Assembly (NCBI GenBank): GCA_033557675.1
Contig: JAWQRM010000562.1
Location: 1-21,474, forward strand
From: Coptodactyla brooksi
Lineage: Eukaryota > Arthropoda > Insecta > Coleoptera > Scarabaeidae
Length of the DNA: 21,474 bases
Direction: 5' to 3'
Shown here piece after piece: positions 7,832 to 16,001 of the stretch (positions within the stretch are counted from its first letter, which is position 1; each line of letters begins with the position of its first letter). A model generated the notes under the pieces. The model did no database searches. It was not told the DNA's origin and saw only the letters and a program-made list of their open reading frames with translations. The translations under genes and the position numbers were made by a program.

Positions 7832-9144
7832 GTTCCGCATTAGAGATACATAAAGATAAATTAACAGTAAAAGTAAAATATCTAATGGGTTTTTACACTT
7901 ATGCATGAAGGACAGTTCCATAAAATAACAATCATAGTTTTACAGCTATAATCATTATTATTTTAATTACCATAGTTTCTTGTTATGTGTTCACTAAAAG
8001 CTGCAAACGGATGCGAAAGAAATATCGCTGTTAAAAGCATACTACATGTAAAGGATTGTGTGGCGGTGCTAAATATAAACAAGCATGTGTTCCTTTCTTT
8101 TCTCCTAGAATTTATGGGGGCAAATTAATAATTAATATACCGAAGGAGGGCATAAAATAATAAGTTAACGTCATGTTTCACCCTTCCAATTCAAGTACAT
8201 TAACAGTAAAAGAGAAACCAATACACAAAATTATAGAACTGTACACACACCTATAAAAATTAACATTTCTTAACATTATACATTTCACAATATACTTTTC
8301 TCGCTACTAAAATTATAATCTTTTCCTTAACGCGGGGCCCTAATCTTTTTACAGAAACTATTTCTTTGGACCTTTTTTGTGTTTATATCCAAAAATAACA
8401 AGGCGGTTGTTGATTATCATCTGTTATAATGATGAGACCATATTATGAGCGGTGCACCATGAACGTGGGGTTTCTCAGCCCGAGGAGATTGAATTTTCAT
8501 GCTAAAATGTTAATGCTATTTCAAACCATTCCTTCCACGGACACAATAAGCTACTAGTTTGGCGTATATTAAGGGGTGAACTCTTCTAGGGGTGAAATTT
8601 TAAATTACAGTATACGACAGCAAGATTGCCAGTCATTCAATTTATTTTAAACTACTGCATTTAAATTTATTTTACGAATATTTTAATTAATGCCTTACTT
8701 TCAGAGTCCTTAAAGTTATTAATTACAAGAACGAACAGAAAAACCTACAGTGAGTGTTACGGTGCGGTAATAGTGTTACGGATGGTCATTTATAAGTGCT
8801 TCCAGAAAATACAGGCATGGAGCAGGAATTTAGTGAAAACCAACAGTACAAAACCGATTATAGGTCCAATCTAGCAGACCACACCCATTTCCCGAGTACT
8901 GTGGTTTGTCGATAAGTGGGATACCGTGTGGATGAAATATATTACACTGCAGCAAACTATAAGCACACATACAGAAAATAATATTTCCGACTACAAGGAG
9001 CAAAACATGCTATCTGTCAATTACGATCTCTCAAACATAAAAAAAAGTTGTAAGAAACACTATAAACTCTCAGCATATTTACTTGTGCAAATGAGAAATT
9101 TCGTGGTCTCTTTAACTTTTGAGTCTTTATGTGAAAAGAAAACA

Positions 9145-9164
9145 TGAAACATATGCATGTTTCA
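9145..9164. repeat. Short perfect hairpin
   Basis: TGAAACAT (9145-9152) and ATGTTTCA (9157-9164) around ATGC. Short, and possibly chance. Confidence 0.4.
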
Positions 9165-9250
9165 CACGCCAAGCTAGAAGCCATGTTCGCGAACATTTTA
9201 ATAAACAAGTCGTGTAATTGATAGAAACCTTATGTAGAGACACAAAAGTT

Positions 9251-9290
9251 GTAGATTTTGGGATCTTTGGCTTAGTACCAAAGTTAAAGT
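9251..9290. repeat. Diverged repeat, copy 1 (copy 2 at 10770-10809)
   Basis: About 40 bases here (GATTTTGGGATCTTTGGCTT followed by AGTACCAAAGTTAA) align with 10770-10809 (AATTTTGGATCCTTTGACTT followed by AGGAACAAAGTTAA) with two single-base gaps and a few substitutions. The shared source is not identified. It may be another part of a mobile element that also left the relic at 9390. Confidence 0.55.
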
Positions 9291-9389
9291 TTTTGGTATT
9301 GGTGTAGTGGTGGAATTGCTTAACTCTAAAAACGCAGCACAAATTCCTACTTTTTTTCGAAAAAAAGACCACGTAAGAATTGTGGTATG

Positions 9390-9610
9390 CATTCCGATTG
9401 ACTCGTGTTTAATCACCAGTTTTGACCCGTTGGAGTAGTTCTTGATCGTCCTTGATTTCATTCAACAACTCCTGAACTGAATTTCCTTTCGATACCGTTT
9501 TTGGTCACAATTCAACAATTTCGGAGCAAATTTTGCTGCCACGCGCCTCATGCCCAAAACTTCCAAAAAAATTTTATGGCAGGAGCCAAATGATGGATAT
9601 ACCAATATCA
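9390..9610 (-). pseudogene. Mariner transposase relic (irritans-like)
   Basis: On the minus strand, pieces read SFGSCHKIFLEVLGMRRVAA, KFAPKLLNCDQKRYRKEI (one frame) and VQELLNEIKDDQELLQRVKT followed by GD and a stop. In irritans-type mariners this is the stretch GMRRVAAKFVPKLLNFEQKQ...AQELLNDVNDDPDLLKRVITGDESW leading to the first catalytic Asp. Here that Asp (GD) is kept, but the next codon is a stop in place of Glu. At least one frameshift lies between CDQK and VQEL. Only about 70 of 345 residues are left. The first block also matches the relic at 1555-1795, so the two are separate copies of one family. No terminal repeats were seen. Confidence 0.75.
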
Positions 9611-10947
9611 CAGTAACCTGTATGATAGAGATTTGAAGTTAACTAAATCAATCTGTGTATATGCCATGAAAAGACACTTTTTAACTTTTAAATATTTTAA
9701 CCTCACACCCAGATACAAAAAGAAAATTTTCATATCACCGACGTAGGGCTCCCAATAGTTTTATAATCGTAGGGCTACCATAAAGACTGATTGTAAATTT
9801 ACTATGATTAGAATTATTACTATGAATAAAAGTATTGTAAATTTCTCTCTTCACAAGTATCATGTACGAAAAAAATCCATAGCAATAAATAATTCAAATT
9901 GAAATAATGTTTATCTATCACAAATGCATTTGATTCTACTATATTTGTAAGTGACCTACTTGTTTCTAAGAAAGCTATATGATGTAATTTACACGCTATT
10001 ACGGTTACAGCCACTTTCTGCTGTGAAAGCAATTATCAGTTATTAGCTTGCATTTATTTTGTTAGTTTGCATTTCAAATAACTATACACGAAAATAACGA
10101 ACACGCTTTTATAAACGAAATTAATGTTCTGCTATTAGCTTGTTTAAATAATTATTACTAATAATACTTTATCTCCTTCAAACTAAAAATAAATACGTCA
10201 TGACTCGACTTTAATAAATTTTGTTTCATAAGAATCTTCACGATTATATTTAAGGAATATATATTCTCATATTACTAATTTTGCATATTTAAATTAGTTT
10301 AATAAGTATTCCTGTCCGTGATCAAATATCTCGTCTAAATGGGTACACTCTTGAAGGAACAAGAATTATCTTTTTTTTATTAAAACATGTTCTAAGCAAT
10401 TGCAGTTCTATTCGAAAAAATATGAAACAGAAAATTCTCGTTGTTGTGACGATTAGTTTGTTAATCATGATGACTATTAATACGTAGATAAGTTTATGTC
10501 AGCATCAATCGGCAATCAAAGATTTGTAATTACTGTATTCAAATGGCTCTGCAATCATGCTTCGTTAATTTGATGTGGTCTTAGAAACCCAGCCGTTGGC
10601 TAAAGTTGAAGGTCTGTGACCTTTACGAACAATGGTTCAACATTTTACTATCAATAAAAACAGTTTTTTTAGAAAGAAAGGATGGTAAGGAGAGAGAACA
10701 TTATCATGAAAAGTTGGAACTGCTGCATTAACAATGTCTACTCGTCGGCAATATAAGGTCTTAGTAATTGTGAATTTTGGATCCTTTGACTTAGGAACAA
10801 AGTTAACCCTGGTTTTCAGGTTATATAACTATGTCATGTTTCATTATTTGCTTCCAGCGTTTTGTGACTTTGTTTGCTGGTGCGTAAAGTATAATATTGA
10901 CAAATAGTTTTTACAAGAAATTATTACTAAATTTTCTAAATAAGTTT
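9611..10947. other. Non-coding; holds repeat copy at 10770-10809
   Basis: AT-rich, without coding evidence. Its only shared sequence is the diverged repeat at 10770-10809. TTAACCC at 10804-10810 resembles the start of a piggyBac end (TTAA plus CCC), but no matching inverted end was located downstream, so it is not called. Confidence 0.5.
10770..10809. repeat. Diverged repeat, copy 2 (copy 1 at 9251-9290)
   Basis: Same orientation as copy 1, about 1.5 kb away. AAAGTTAA near the right end is identical in both copies, and similarity stops shortly after it. Confidence 0.55.
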
Positions 10948-11022
10948 GTTACTTATATAATAGTTACTTACTTATATATTTGCTACTTACTTATATAATA
11001 TAATTACTTATATTATTTATAT
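10948..11022. repeat. Imperfect AT-rich tandem repeat based on TTACTTATATAATA
   Basis: GTTACTTATATAATA, GTTACTTACTTATATATTT, GCTACTTACTTATATAATAT and AATTACTTATATTATTT follow one another. This is a low-complexity minisatellite of about four irregular units, just before the piggyBac fragment. Confidence 0.7.
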
Positions 11023-11064
11023 GAATACAACAAGTGTATTATAGCTATATGGCAACCAACATGA

Positions 11065-11316
11065 TTATGTATTCATACTGATCGTATATGCAAGTCTGTG
11101 CATGTCTGGGCATGTAAGAAGAAAATTCAAGATCAACCTGACGAAGTAGCAGTGCCATCTACATCTGGTGCAATTAGTAAAAATAAAAGAGCACGATGTA
11201 GTATGTGTCCATCAAAATGTAACAATAAAATAAGTATAACATGTTCTAAGTGTAATAAATATTTGTGTAAGGTTCATGTGGTGTATTGTTGTCATCAGTC
11301 TAAAGATTGGCAATAA
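11065..11316 (+). pseudogene. piggyBac transposase, C-terminal cysteine-rich domain
   Basis: The frame is open from 11065 to the TAA at 11314-11316. It reads DEVAVPSTSGAISKNKRARC, then SMCPSKCNNKISITC, SKCNKYLCKVHVVYCC and HQSKDWQ. Paired cysteines (CSMC, CSKC, LC...H...CC) after a PSTSG linker form the C-terminal RING/PHD-like zinc domain of piggyBac transposases, which in active elements binds DNA near the element end; the linker PSTSG is typical of the family. The catalytic DDD core (about 450 residues upstream) is absent, because the sequence before 11065 has stops and a tandem repeat. The domain itself has no stop, so it decayed less than other relics here. An AATAAAA at 11469 could be its polyadenylation signal. 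No host gene is seen that could have captured it. Confidence 0.8.
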
Positions 11317-11528
11317 TTGAATTTAATTGAATTGAATACATTTCAGAATTTATTTGCTATTCTCTCTTGTTTTTAGATTTAGTGCTTGTAATATTTTTTA
11401 TTATAATACATTTTACTTTTGTTAGTAATAAGATTGTTTTTCATCGTTGTTTGTGGTTATGTACTGTAATAAAATCACAATATATTAAATTCTAGCTATT
11501 CTTGACAACCCTCCTGTAGCTGCATACA

Positions 11529-11547
11529 TCGGGTCACTAGAACCCGA
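11529..11547. repeat. Small inverted repeat, possible piggyBac subterminal repeat
   Basis: TCGGGT (11529-11534) and ACCCGA (11542-11547) flank CACTAGA. It lies about 210 bases after the piggyBac stop codon, where subterminal repeats of such elements are found, and CGGGT/ACCCG motifs are common in piggyBac-like ends. No TTAA-flanked end was found, so the link is inference. Confidence 0.3.
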
Positions 11548-11723
11548 AGGACTACAAGTGTATAGTAGAACTAACAATAAGGAGAACATCTAAGGAGATT
11601 TTTCCCTACTATCTAGCGCGGTCAATAGAAACCAGTAAAGGCATTTTTTGTTTCTGACGTGATTTTTCTAACCTAATACGTGTCTCTCTTATGCATTCCG
11701 TTGTTTGCCCTTATTTCCTGTTG

Positions 11724-11772
11724 TTATAATATATTATAGGGGGGGCTCACCCCCCTGTATAATACATTATAA
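11724..11772. repeat. Long hairpin with a G7/C6 core
   Basis: TTATAATATATTATA plus GGGGGGG (11724-11745) faces CCCCCC, TG and TATAATACATTATAA (11750-11772). The arms pair over about 21 bp with one mismatch and a small bulge around the 4-nt loop CTCA. It is the strongest extended foldback in the window apart from 3280-3319. An intact small foldback element or a replication-derived palindrome are both possible. Confidence 0.75.
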
Positions 11773-12544
11773 CCGCTGCCCTCATAAATCGTGTTTTTGC
11801 ATTTATTATTTCATCCTAAATCTTTTATTTTGAAAAAAAATTTTGGAGTACGGATAGTTATGATATCCGGGATGTGAAAGAAAATCCATGTTGCTTTATT
11901 TATGATCAATTGTTTATATGGGATATGTACCTTGCAGATCTGCCTTATTTACGCCTTTGTCACTAACTACGATATTTAGGTATTTTGTTACATATCGTAG
12001 GTATATGAATATTAATTGAGTTGTTTGTACTTTTAATTATTTGCTGTTTGTGTTTTAGAACCACATTCACCAAAATAAATTTGCTTGCAAATTATGCTTG
12101 GGTCGTTTTATTTTGTACATGTGCGTATTAACAGATCAGCTAACTGGGTGCAGCCGCTGTGATACATAGCATAAAATTTATCAATGTAGTTTTACATTAT
12201 TATAGCGAATTTGACATGCAAAATTATCCTATATTGCGTAAAAATTAACAAAGCTTGCTAATCTACATTGCATTTTCACAAATTATTAGGATGAATAATT
12301 ATTGTTTTAACGTGAAATATTAAACCTGAAATGAAAATAAACTAAAAATATCGTTTTATATAGTTTAATTTCAAAACTAAGATTACTTCTGATACAGCAT
12401 TCATGTAAATTAGCTAAAATACCTTTTCAGCGTATTGAAACCTGTCGCAGTACATCATAAAACAGGACTCACCTGGTATCGAAATTCGCTCTTAAATATT
12501 GTTTTCAAGCCCTTTGGGATTTTCTGGTAAACGAATTTCGAAAT
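11773..12544. other. Non-coding, no recognisable feature
   Basis: AT-rich DNA without coding signal, element ends or tandem repeats that I can recognise. Confidence 0.5.
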
Positions 12545-12990
12545 ATAAATATGAAATTACCCTCATCCGAATTGTCCTGCGGCAGTTTTTAGCCCAGCTC
12601 GTTTTGTTTCATTTCGTCAGCCAGTGCGGCAGCGACTATTTCAGATTTGCAGCTGGTAAAGTGGTAAATTGAATTCCAGCCCTGGTGGACGTCCACACAT
12701 CAAACCGATTTTCCGCCCAGTCACCGCTCGCCAAGAGTTACATCTATTTTATACGTGCGCTAATTTTATTGCGAGACCTGTCGCGTTTTATGACAAACCG
12801 TAATTACCGAGCGTACGTGGTCCCCTCTAACTCCCTCTACAGCCGCCGGTGACAAATTGGTGAACTAAAGCAGCGTGTCGTTCCGTAAAACACTGGGTAA
12901 TCGCGCGATTATTAACTTTTAATACGGCCAATTTGATCCCTACCGGTCCGTGTCGTTTTACACTATTTCCAATGACGTAATAAATTCTCA
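12545..12990. promoter_or_regulatory. GC- and CpG-richer island, candidate conserved regulatory sequence
   Basis: The stretch is clearly richer in G+C and CpG than its flanks (CCGCTCGCC, GACCTGTCGCG, CCGCCGGTG, AATCGCGCG) and has no open frame of useful length on either strand. It contains homeodomain-type core words (GTAATTACC at 12800, ATTATTAACTTTTAATA near 12908), a bHLH E-box (CAGCTG at 12651) and CCAATTTGATCC near 12928. Lack of coding potential together with unusual composition is what ancient insect enhancers tend to show. No TE signature was seen. It could also be an exon of a non-coding RNA or an old insertion. Confidence 0.35.
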
Positions 12991-13179
12991 TTATTATACA
13001 TCACATATGATTTCTAAACAATGTATGTAGATGTAATTTGAAATATCTAAAATCTAGGGTTTGCTTTCATTTGGAAAATTCAATTACTACTTAAATCGAA
13101 ACGTTTGTTTAATATACAGTATACTTGAGGTTATCTTTAGTATGAGTATATGCTCCAAGCTTTGTAATGAACTAAATAG
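12991..13179. other. AT-rich spacer
   Basis: Plain AT-rich sequence between the island at 12545-12990 and the block at 13180. Nothing recognised. Confidence 0.4.
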
Positions 13180-13639
13180 TATGGGTGGGGTTCTCCAATT
13201 AAGGGGTCATGTCTAGTTGTAGGGCGAATAAAACGTGATTTTTGGGTATTTTTATAAGAATGTTTCAAATATTGTTTCTTACAGCAAAATATTGATATTA
13301 AAAGTACACATATCGAGCAATATCCAAAATTTCTCTAGTTGAAAAATATTGTAAATTAAGAAAGTTACGGCCACGTTAAGGAAACCTGACTTTTTCAGAA
13401 ATGTTGTGCGGTATACACGACAGCTCCAAGTCAAATCATCTGATATCAAAATCCAAGAAAATTCTGCTAGTACACGAATATATCTTGTCCGTGAACGAAG
13501 GATCTTTTGAAAAAATAATTTTTGACAAAATGGCGACCGTTTTAAGGAAAATTCCGATTTTTCGGGCTCTTAGTTGTTTATTCTTTTCAATAAAGAAAAG
13601 GTTTTCAGTAAAATAAAAAATCCTTCGTTCAGTAACAAG
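13180..13639. repeat. Unclassified repeat-like block with 12-bp inverted repeats
   Basis: TGAACGAAGGAT (13492-13503) and ATCCTTCGTTCA (13620-13631) are exact inverted repeats 116 nt apart. Within the block, GGCCACGTTAAGGAAACCTGACTTTTT (13369-13395) resembles GGCGACCGTTTTAAGGAAAATTCCGATTTTT (about 13532-13562), which hints at a partial internal duplication. Phrases such as CACGACAGCTCCAAGTCAAATCATCTGATATCAAAATCC remind me of interspersed repeats of other arthropods, but I cannot name the family. The open frame at 13401-13616 is rich in Lys and Ser, has no motif I know, and is probably fortuitous. Confidence 0.4.
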
Positions 13640-13951
13640 CCCTTAATACATACGATAAGCGCGAGAGTGTTTTAGATCGATTGCTTTAACGGTTCTCAGG
13701 ATCTCGCGTACATCGTGTGGAACTTTTCTGAAAAATCTAATTTTGAGAAAAACACATTTAAAGTTTGTGATCTAGTTATCAATATGAAACGGTTTCGTTT
13801 CAGGCTGTACTGTAAGCATTTAAATTGTCGACTCATTTGTAGATACTTCCTGTTTGATAACTCTTTCGAGTTGGCGTCTCTTCGCGCCGACATCTGTTGT
13901 TTGTATTTCGAACTCGAGTTTCGGCATCGCTGGTAGATTTCTGTTTGGTAC

Positions 13952-13968
13952 TGGCGCCAACTGGGGTC
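13952..13968 (+). other. Possible LTR-retroelement primer-binding site
   Basis: TGGCGCCAACTGGGGTC resembles tRNA-complementary primer-binding sites of Ty3/Gypsy-type elements (TGGCGCC plus AAC plus GGGG). Such sites lie just after a 5' LTR that ends in CA or similar; the preceding bases here are GGTAC, and no second LTR copy was found in the window. Confidence 0.25.
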
Positions 13969-14263
13969 GGAGTGTGGAATTGTCGCTTATTAATTTTGTT
14001 TTTAATTACATATTATTCTGGTGGTTTTTTCTTTTCATTTAAAGGATTTTCTTACCCGCGCTTGCTTTCCTTTTGATACCCTTGCTGTTTCCTTTTGTCT
14101 TGTCGAGATTAGGGACCCCTTTCTTTTGGAGAAAATTACTTTCTCTAGGGTGGTGGTTGCACTTCCTGTCTCCCGGGGTATATATATGCAGAAATTTCCT
14201 GCGGAGGTCTCTCTTTCCTGCATCAGACACCATAGTGCGCTTTTGTTGCTGCTGTTCTCATTC

Positions 14264-14282
14264 AGGAAGATGAGGACTGCGT
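14264..14282 (+). other. Candidate 15-nt microexon with strong splice signals
   Basis: A pyrimidine-rich tract (GCGCTTTTGTTGCTGCTGTTCTCATTCAG, ending at 14265) looks like a good 3' splice site. GAAGATGAGGACTGC (14266-14280) follows, then GTAAGTGGG, a near-consensus 5' splice site. The 15 nt are divisible by three and in one frame give EDEDC. No neighbouring coding exon supports it, so this is a signal only. Confidence 0.2.
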
Positions 14283-14488
14283 AAGTGGGAATTTTATAGG
14301 AGATAGAAGCTTCTATACGCTTCGGTTGCGGATTATCCCCTTCGCGCCCTTCCCCAAGTTTGGAACGCTCGTCGTAGAATTGGTTGAGAATTTGGATCCG
14401 GTGGGATCGAGGCGACGTTTTATCGACCATGTATTGTTAAATCCGACACTTTTTCTGAATCGAGGAGTTTGTAGGACCGTTTATCATC

Positions 14489-14514
14489 GTAAGATATGTC
14501 CCTACATATCTTAC
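14489..14514. repeat. Perfect 11-bp hairpin with 4-nt loop
   Basis: GTAAGATATGT (14489-14499) and ACATATCTTAC (14504-14514) around CCCT are exact reverse complements. The tight loop makes a stable cruciform or RNA hairpin possible. Confidence 0.65.
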
Positions 14515-14734
14515 AAATCCGAATGGATTACAATTCTTTCTCTAGGGAAGCTGTATTTTTGATTTCAAGGGTCGTTTTTGTGCTTTTTTTCGTTAGCTCT
14601 GTTTGGGAGCACCTCCATTTTGAACCCCATTTTGTTCTGGACACGCTTTAAAGAATACCATTTTAGAGGCGTTCTTTTCCGTTTTACGTTGCTCTTTGGT
14701 TAACAACGTGTGCTACGACCATATTTGAGACTTT

Positions 14735-14812
14735 CGTCATCCCGTCAAGTCCGTCACCTGCAGGCGGAAGACGAGGTCATCACGTCAGCGACGAGAATAT
14801 GTGTATTGACGA
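14735..14812. promoter_or_regulatory. Cluster of five CGTCA/TGACG half-sites
   Basis: CGTCA occurs at 14735, 14743, 14752 and 14783, and TGACG at 14808. CGTCA is the half-site bound by CREB/ATF-type bZIP factors. The first three are spaced 8 and 9 bases apart. The other words nearby (GACGAGG, GCGACGAG, GAGACGTGG) are similar, so a simple GACGA-like repeat is an alternative reading. Confidence 0.35.
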
Positions 14813-15290
14813 GACGTGGCATCGGTTACTTGTAGCTGTCCAAGGGAACACGAAACGTAACCTACAAAGAGTTTCATTTTGTGAATTTGCTGTATTTGTC
14901 TTGACCATGTATGCTTCTTAAACTGTACTTACATTATTATTGTAACTTTGTAAGCGCCATGTTGGCTGATTTTCAATGGTCTTTATTTTTGTTAACGTTT
15001 GTAACCTCACTTTTATTGTAAGATTTTATAACGTTCAAGTTTTGGTTCGCCATTGCTGTAACATAACGAAATTCATTACCTCGATTGGCAAAGTCATTCT
15101 AGTCACTTACTCGTTTATTACGAGACACTTTGGGAGTGCTTTGCATGCAAAACAACATACCTTTTGCTTGTTTACATATGTTGACATTTGTTTTGTTAGA
15201 CATTACCGCAAGGGTAATCTTATTTTGGAACATATCCTTTGCGACGTTCAGGTAGAGACCGACATCTGTCGACAACATGGCTAAACTTAT

Positions 15291-15480
15291 TACAGGAATT
15301 GCATTTAAAGAAATAAAAATAATAGTATAAATAAATAGTTACCACTCCTGTGGATTATGTTGTATACCTAGCTGTATTATCAAACCATTGACATCTCTAC
15401 ATATACACAATGCATTCTGGATGTCGAAATATTGGGCAAAAGAACTACTTTTTTATCTAAAACTGAAAATGTTTGTCGTT
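15291..15480. other. AT-rich spacer
   Basis: Nothing recognised. Contains a short A-rich stretch (AAATAAAAATAATAG) and no open frame of note. Confidence 0.4.
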
Positions 15481-15544
15481 GGAGCTAGGAGGTTCCTAGC
15501 TTGGAGGTTCTTAGCTCCTGGTTGATGTTGCTAGGTTGATGTTG
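15481..15544. repeat. Nested direct and inverted micro-repeats
   Basis: GGAGGTTCCTAGCT (15488-15501) is repeated with one change at 15503-15516. GGAGCTA (15481-15487) pairs with TAGCTCC (15512-15518). GGTTGATGTTG is repeated exactly at 15520 and 15534. The pattern of short periods of 14-15 bases suggests replication slippage or templated repair. Confidence 0.7.
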
Positions 15545-15559
15545 GATCTGATACCATGG

Positions 15560-16001
15560 CTTGCAAGTTAGACACAGCAATAGACAAATTTTCATCATGG
15601 CACAGCCAACTGTACTGAAGACACATTTAGATATTTTATTTTATGTCTAGTTTTGCTTGAATGTCCTGCAATATTATTGAGACAGAAGTAACAGTCTGAA
15701 CTATGACCCCAAGGCTCACATCACACCATAGGAACAACGAATGACACGGCCCGGCGCTTTTCTTTCAACCATTCTGTTGAGTAGTAGTACAGGATATGCA
15801 GGCAATATGAGGTACAAACTTTTTATCTTGATCGCCAAGAGGACAATTAAAATACGATTTATATGACTTCTTAACTTTATCAGGGTTTTCTTTGGGCTTA
15901 TGAAGTAAATTTTCCGCACACATAACAAAAGTTGTCCGGGTGGTGTAGACAATAACGAAGTTTACTAGCGTCGTTTTCTTCATCTTAAGTTTTAACACCA
16001 C
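15560..16001 (-). pseudogene. Relic of the arthropod orphan family, N-terminal part
   Basis: On the minus strand the frame 16001-15765 reads TTFVMCAENLLHKPKENPDK, VKKSYKSYFNCPLGDQDKKF and VPHIACISCTTTQQ. After a frameshift it continues VVPMV, stop, CEPWGHSSDCYFCLNNIAGH and SSKTRHKIKYLN down to about 15640, then AVPHDE-like pieces. I recognise this from the N-terminus of the same multi-copy proteins as at 5564-6391: a YFxCPLGDQDKxxxPHxxCxSC block followed by VPMxWREPxxHxxDCYFC and TKHKIxYPNLPSAxRPVPH. The cysteine pairs CISC and CYFC suggest zinc binding, which is inference. The Trp expected in VPMVW is a stop. This copy and the plus-strand one do not overlap in the family's sequence, so they are fragments of different insertions or of one rearranged copy. 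Confidence 0.8.

Larger units (their letters stand above)
7112..9389. other. Non-coding with a few small inverted repeats
   Basis: No coding feature is supported. Open frames up to about 73 codons look random. Inverted repeats at 7273-7310, 7789-7831 and 9145-9164 are listed separately. A mixed-composition stretch at 8430-8530 was examined as a possible small RNA gene but matched none I know. The words AGGGGTGAA occur twice at 8570-8600. Confidence 0.5.
13640..15290. other. GC-elevated block of unknown nature
   Basis: From about 13640 to 14900 the sequence has more G+C and CpG than its surroundings, and overlapping open frames on both strands (longest 131 codons, minus strand, 14035-14430). 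None encodes a motif I recognise. Several signals that could belong together lie here: a retroelement-like primer-binding site (13952), TATATATATG at 14179, a possible microexon (14266-14280), a hairpin (14489-14514) and CGTCA motifs (14735-14812). It could be a decayed LTR retroelement leader or a host promoter with a first intron. The sequence alone does not decide. A distant resemblance CCGACATCTGT at 13887 and 15260 is too short to call a terminal repeat. Confidence 0.4.

Noticed and set aside
8430..8530. Stretch with GGGTTTCTCAGCCC, considered as a small nuclear or nucleolar RNA
   Set aside because: Does not match U1-U12, U3, 7SK, RNase P/MRP or tRNA features that I know.
10804..10810. 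TTAACCC as a piggyBac 5' end
   Set aside because: Seven bases only; no inverted partner next to TTAA after the C-terminal fragment.
14035..14430. 131-codon minus-strand open frame in the GC-elevated block
   Set aside because: No domain, no homologue I recognise, and overlapping open frames on the other strand. Kept only as part of the unknown block, not called as a gene.
13887..15275. CCGACATCTGT at 13887 and 15260 as LTR copies
   Set aside because: Eleven shared bases with no further alignment. Similar GCCATCTGT words are common in arthropod DNA.
14976..15284. 102-codon plus-strand open frame
   Set aside because: Random-looking product without motif; no splice or promoter support.
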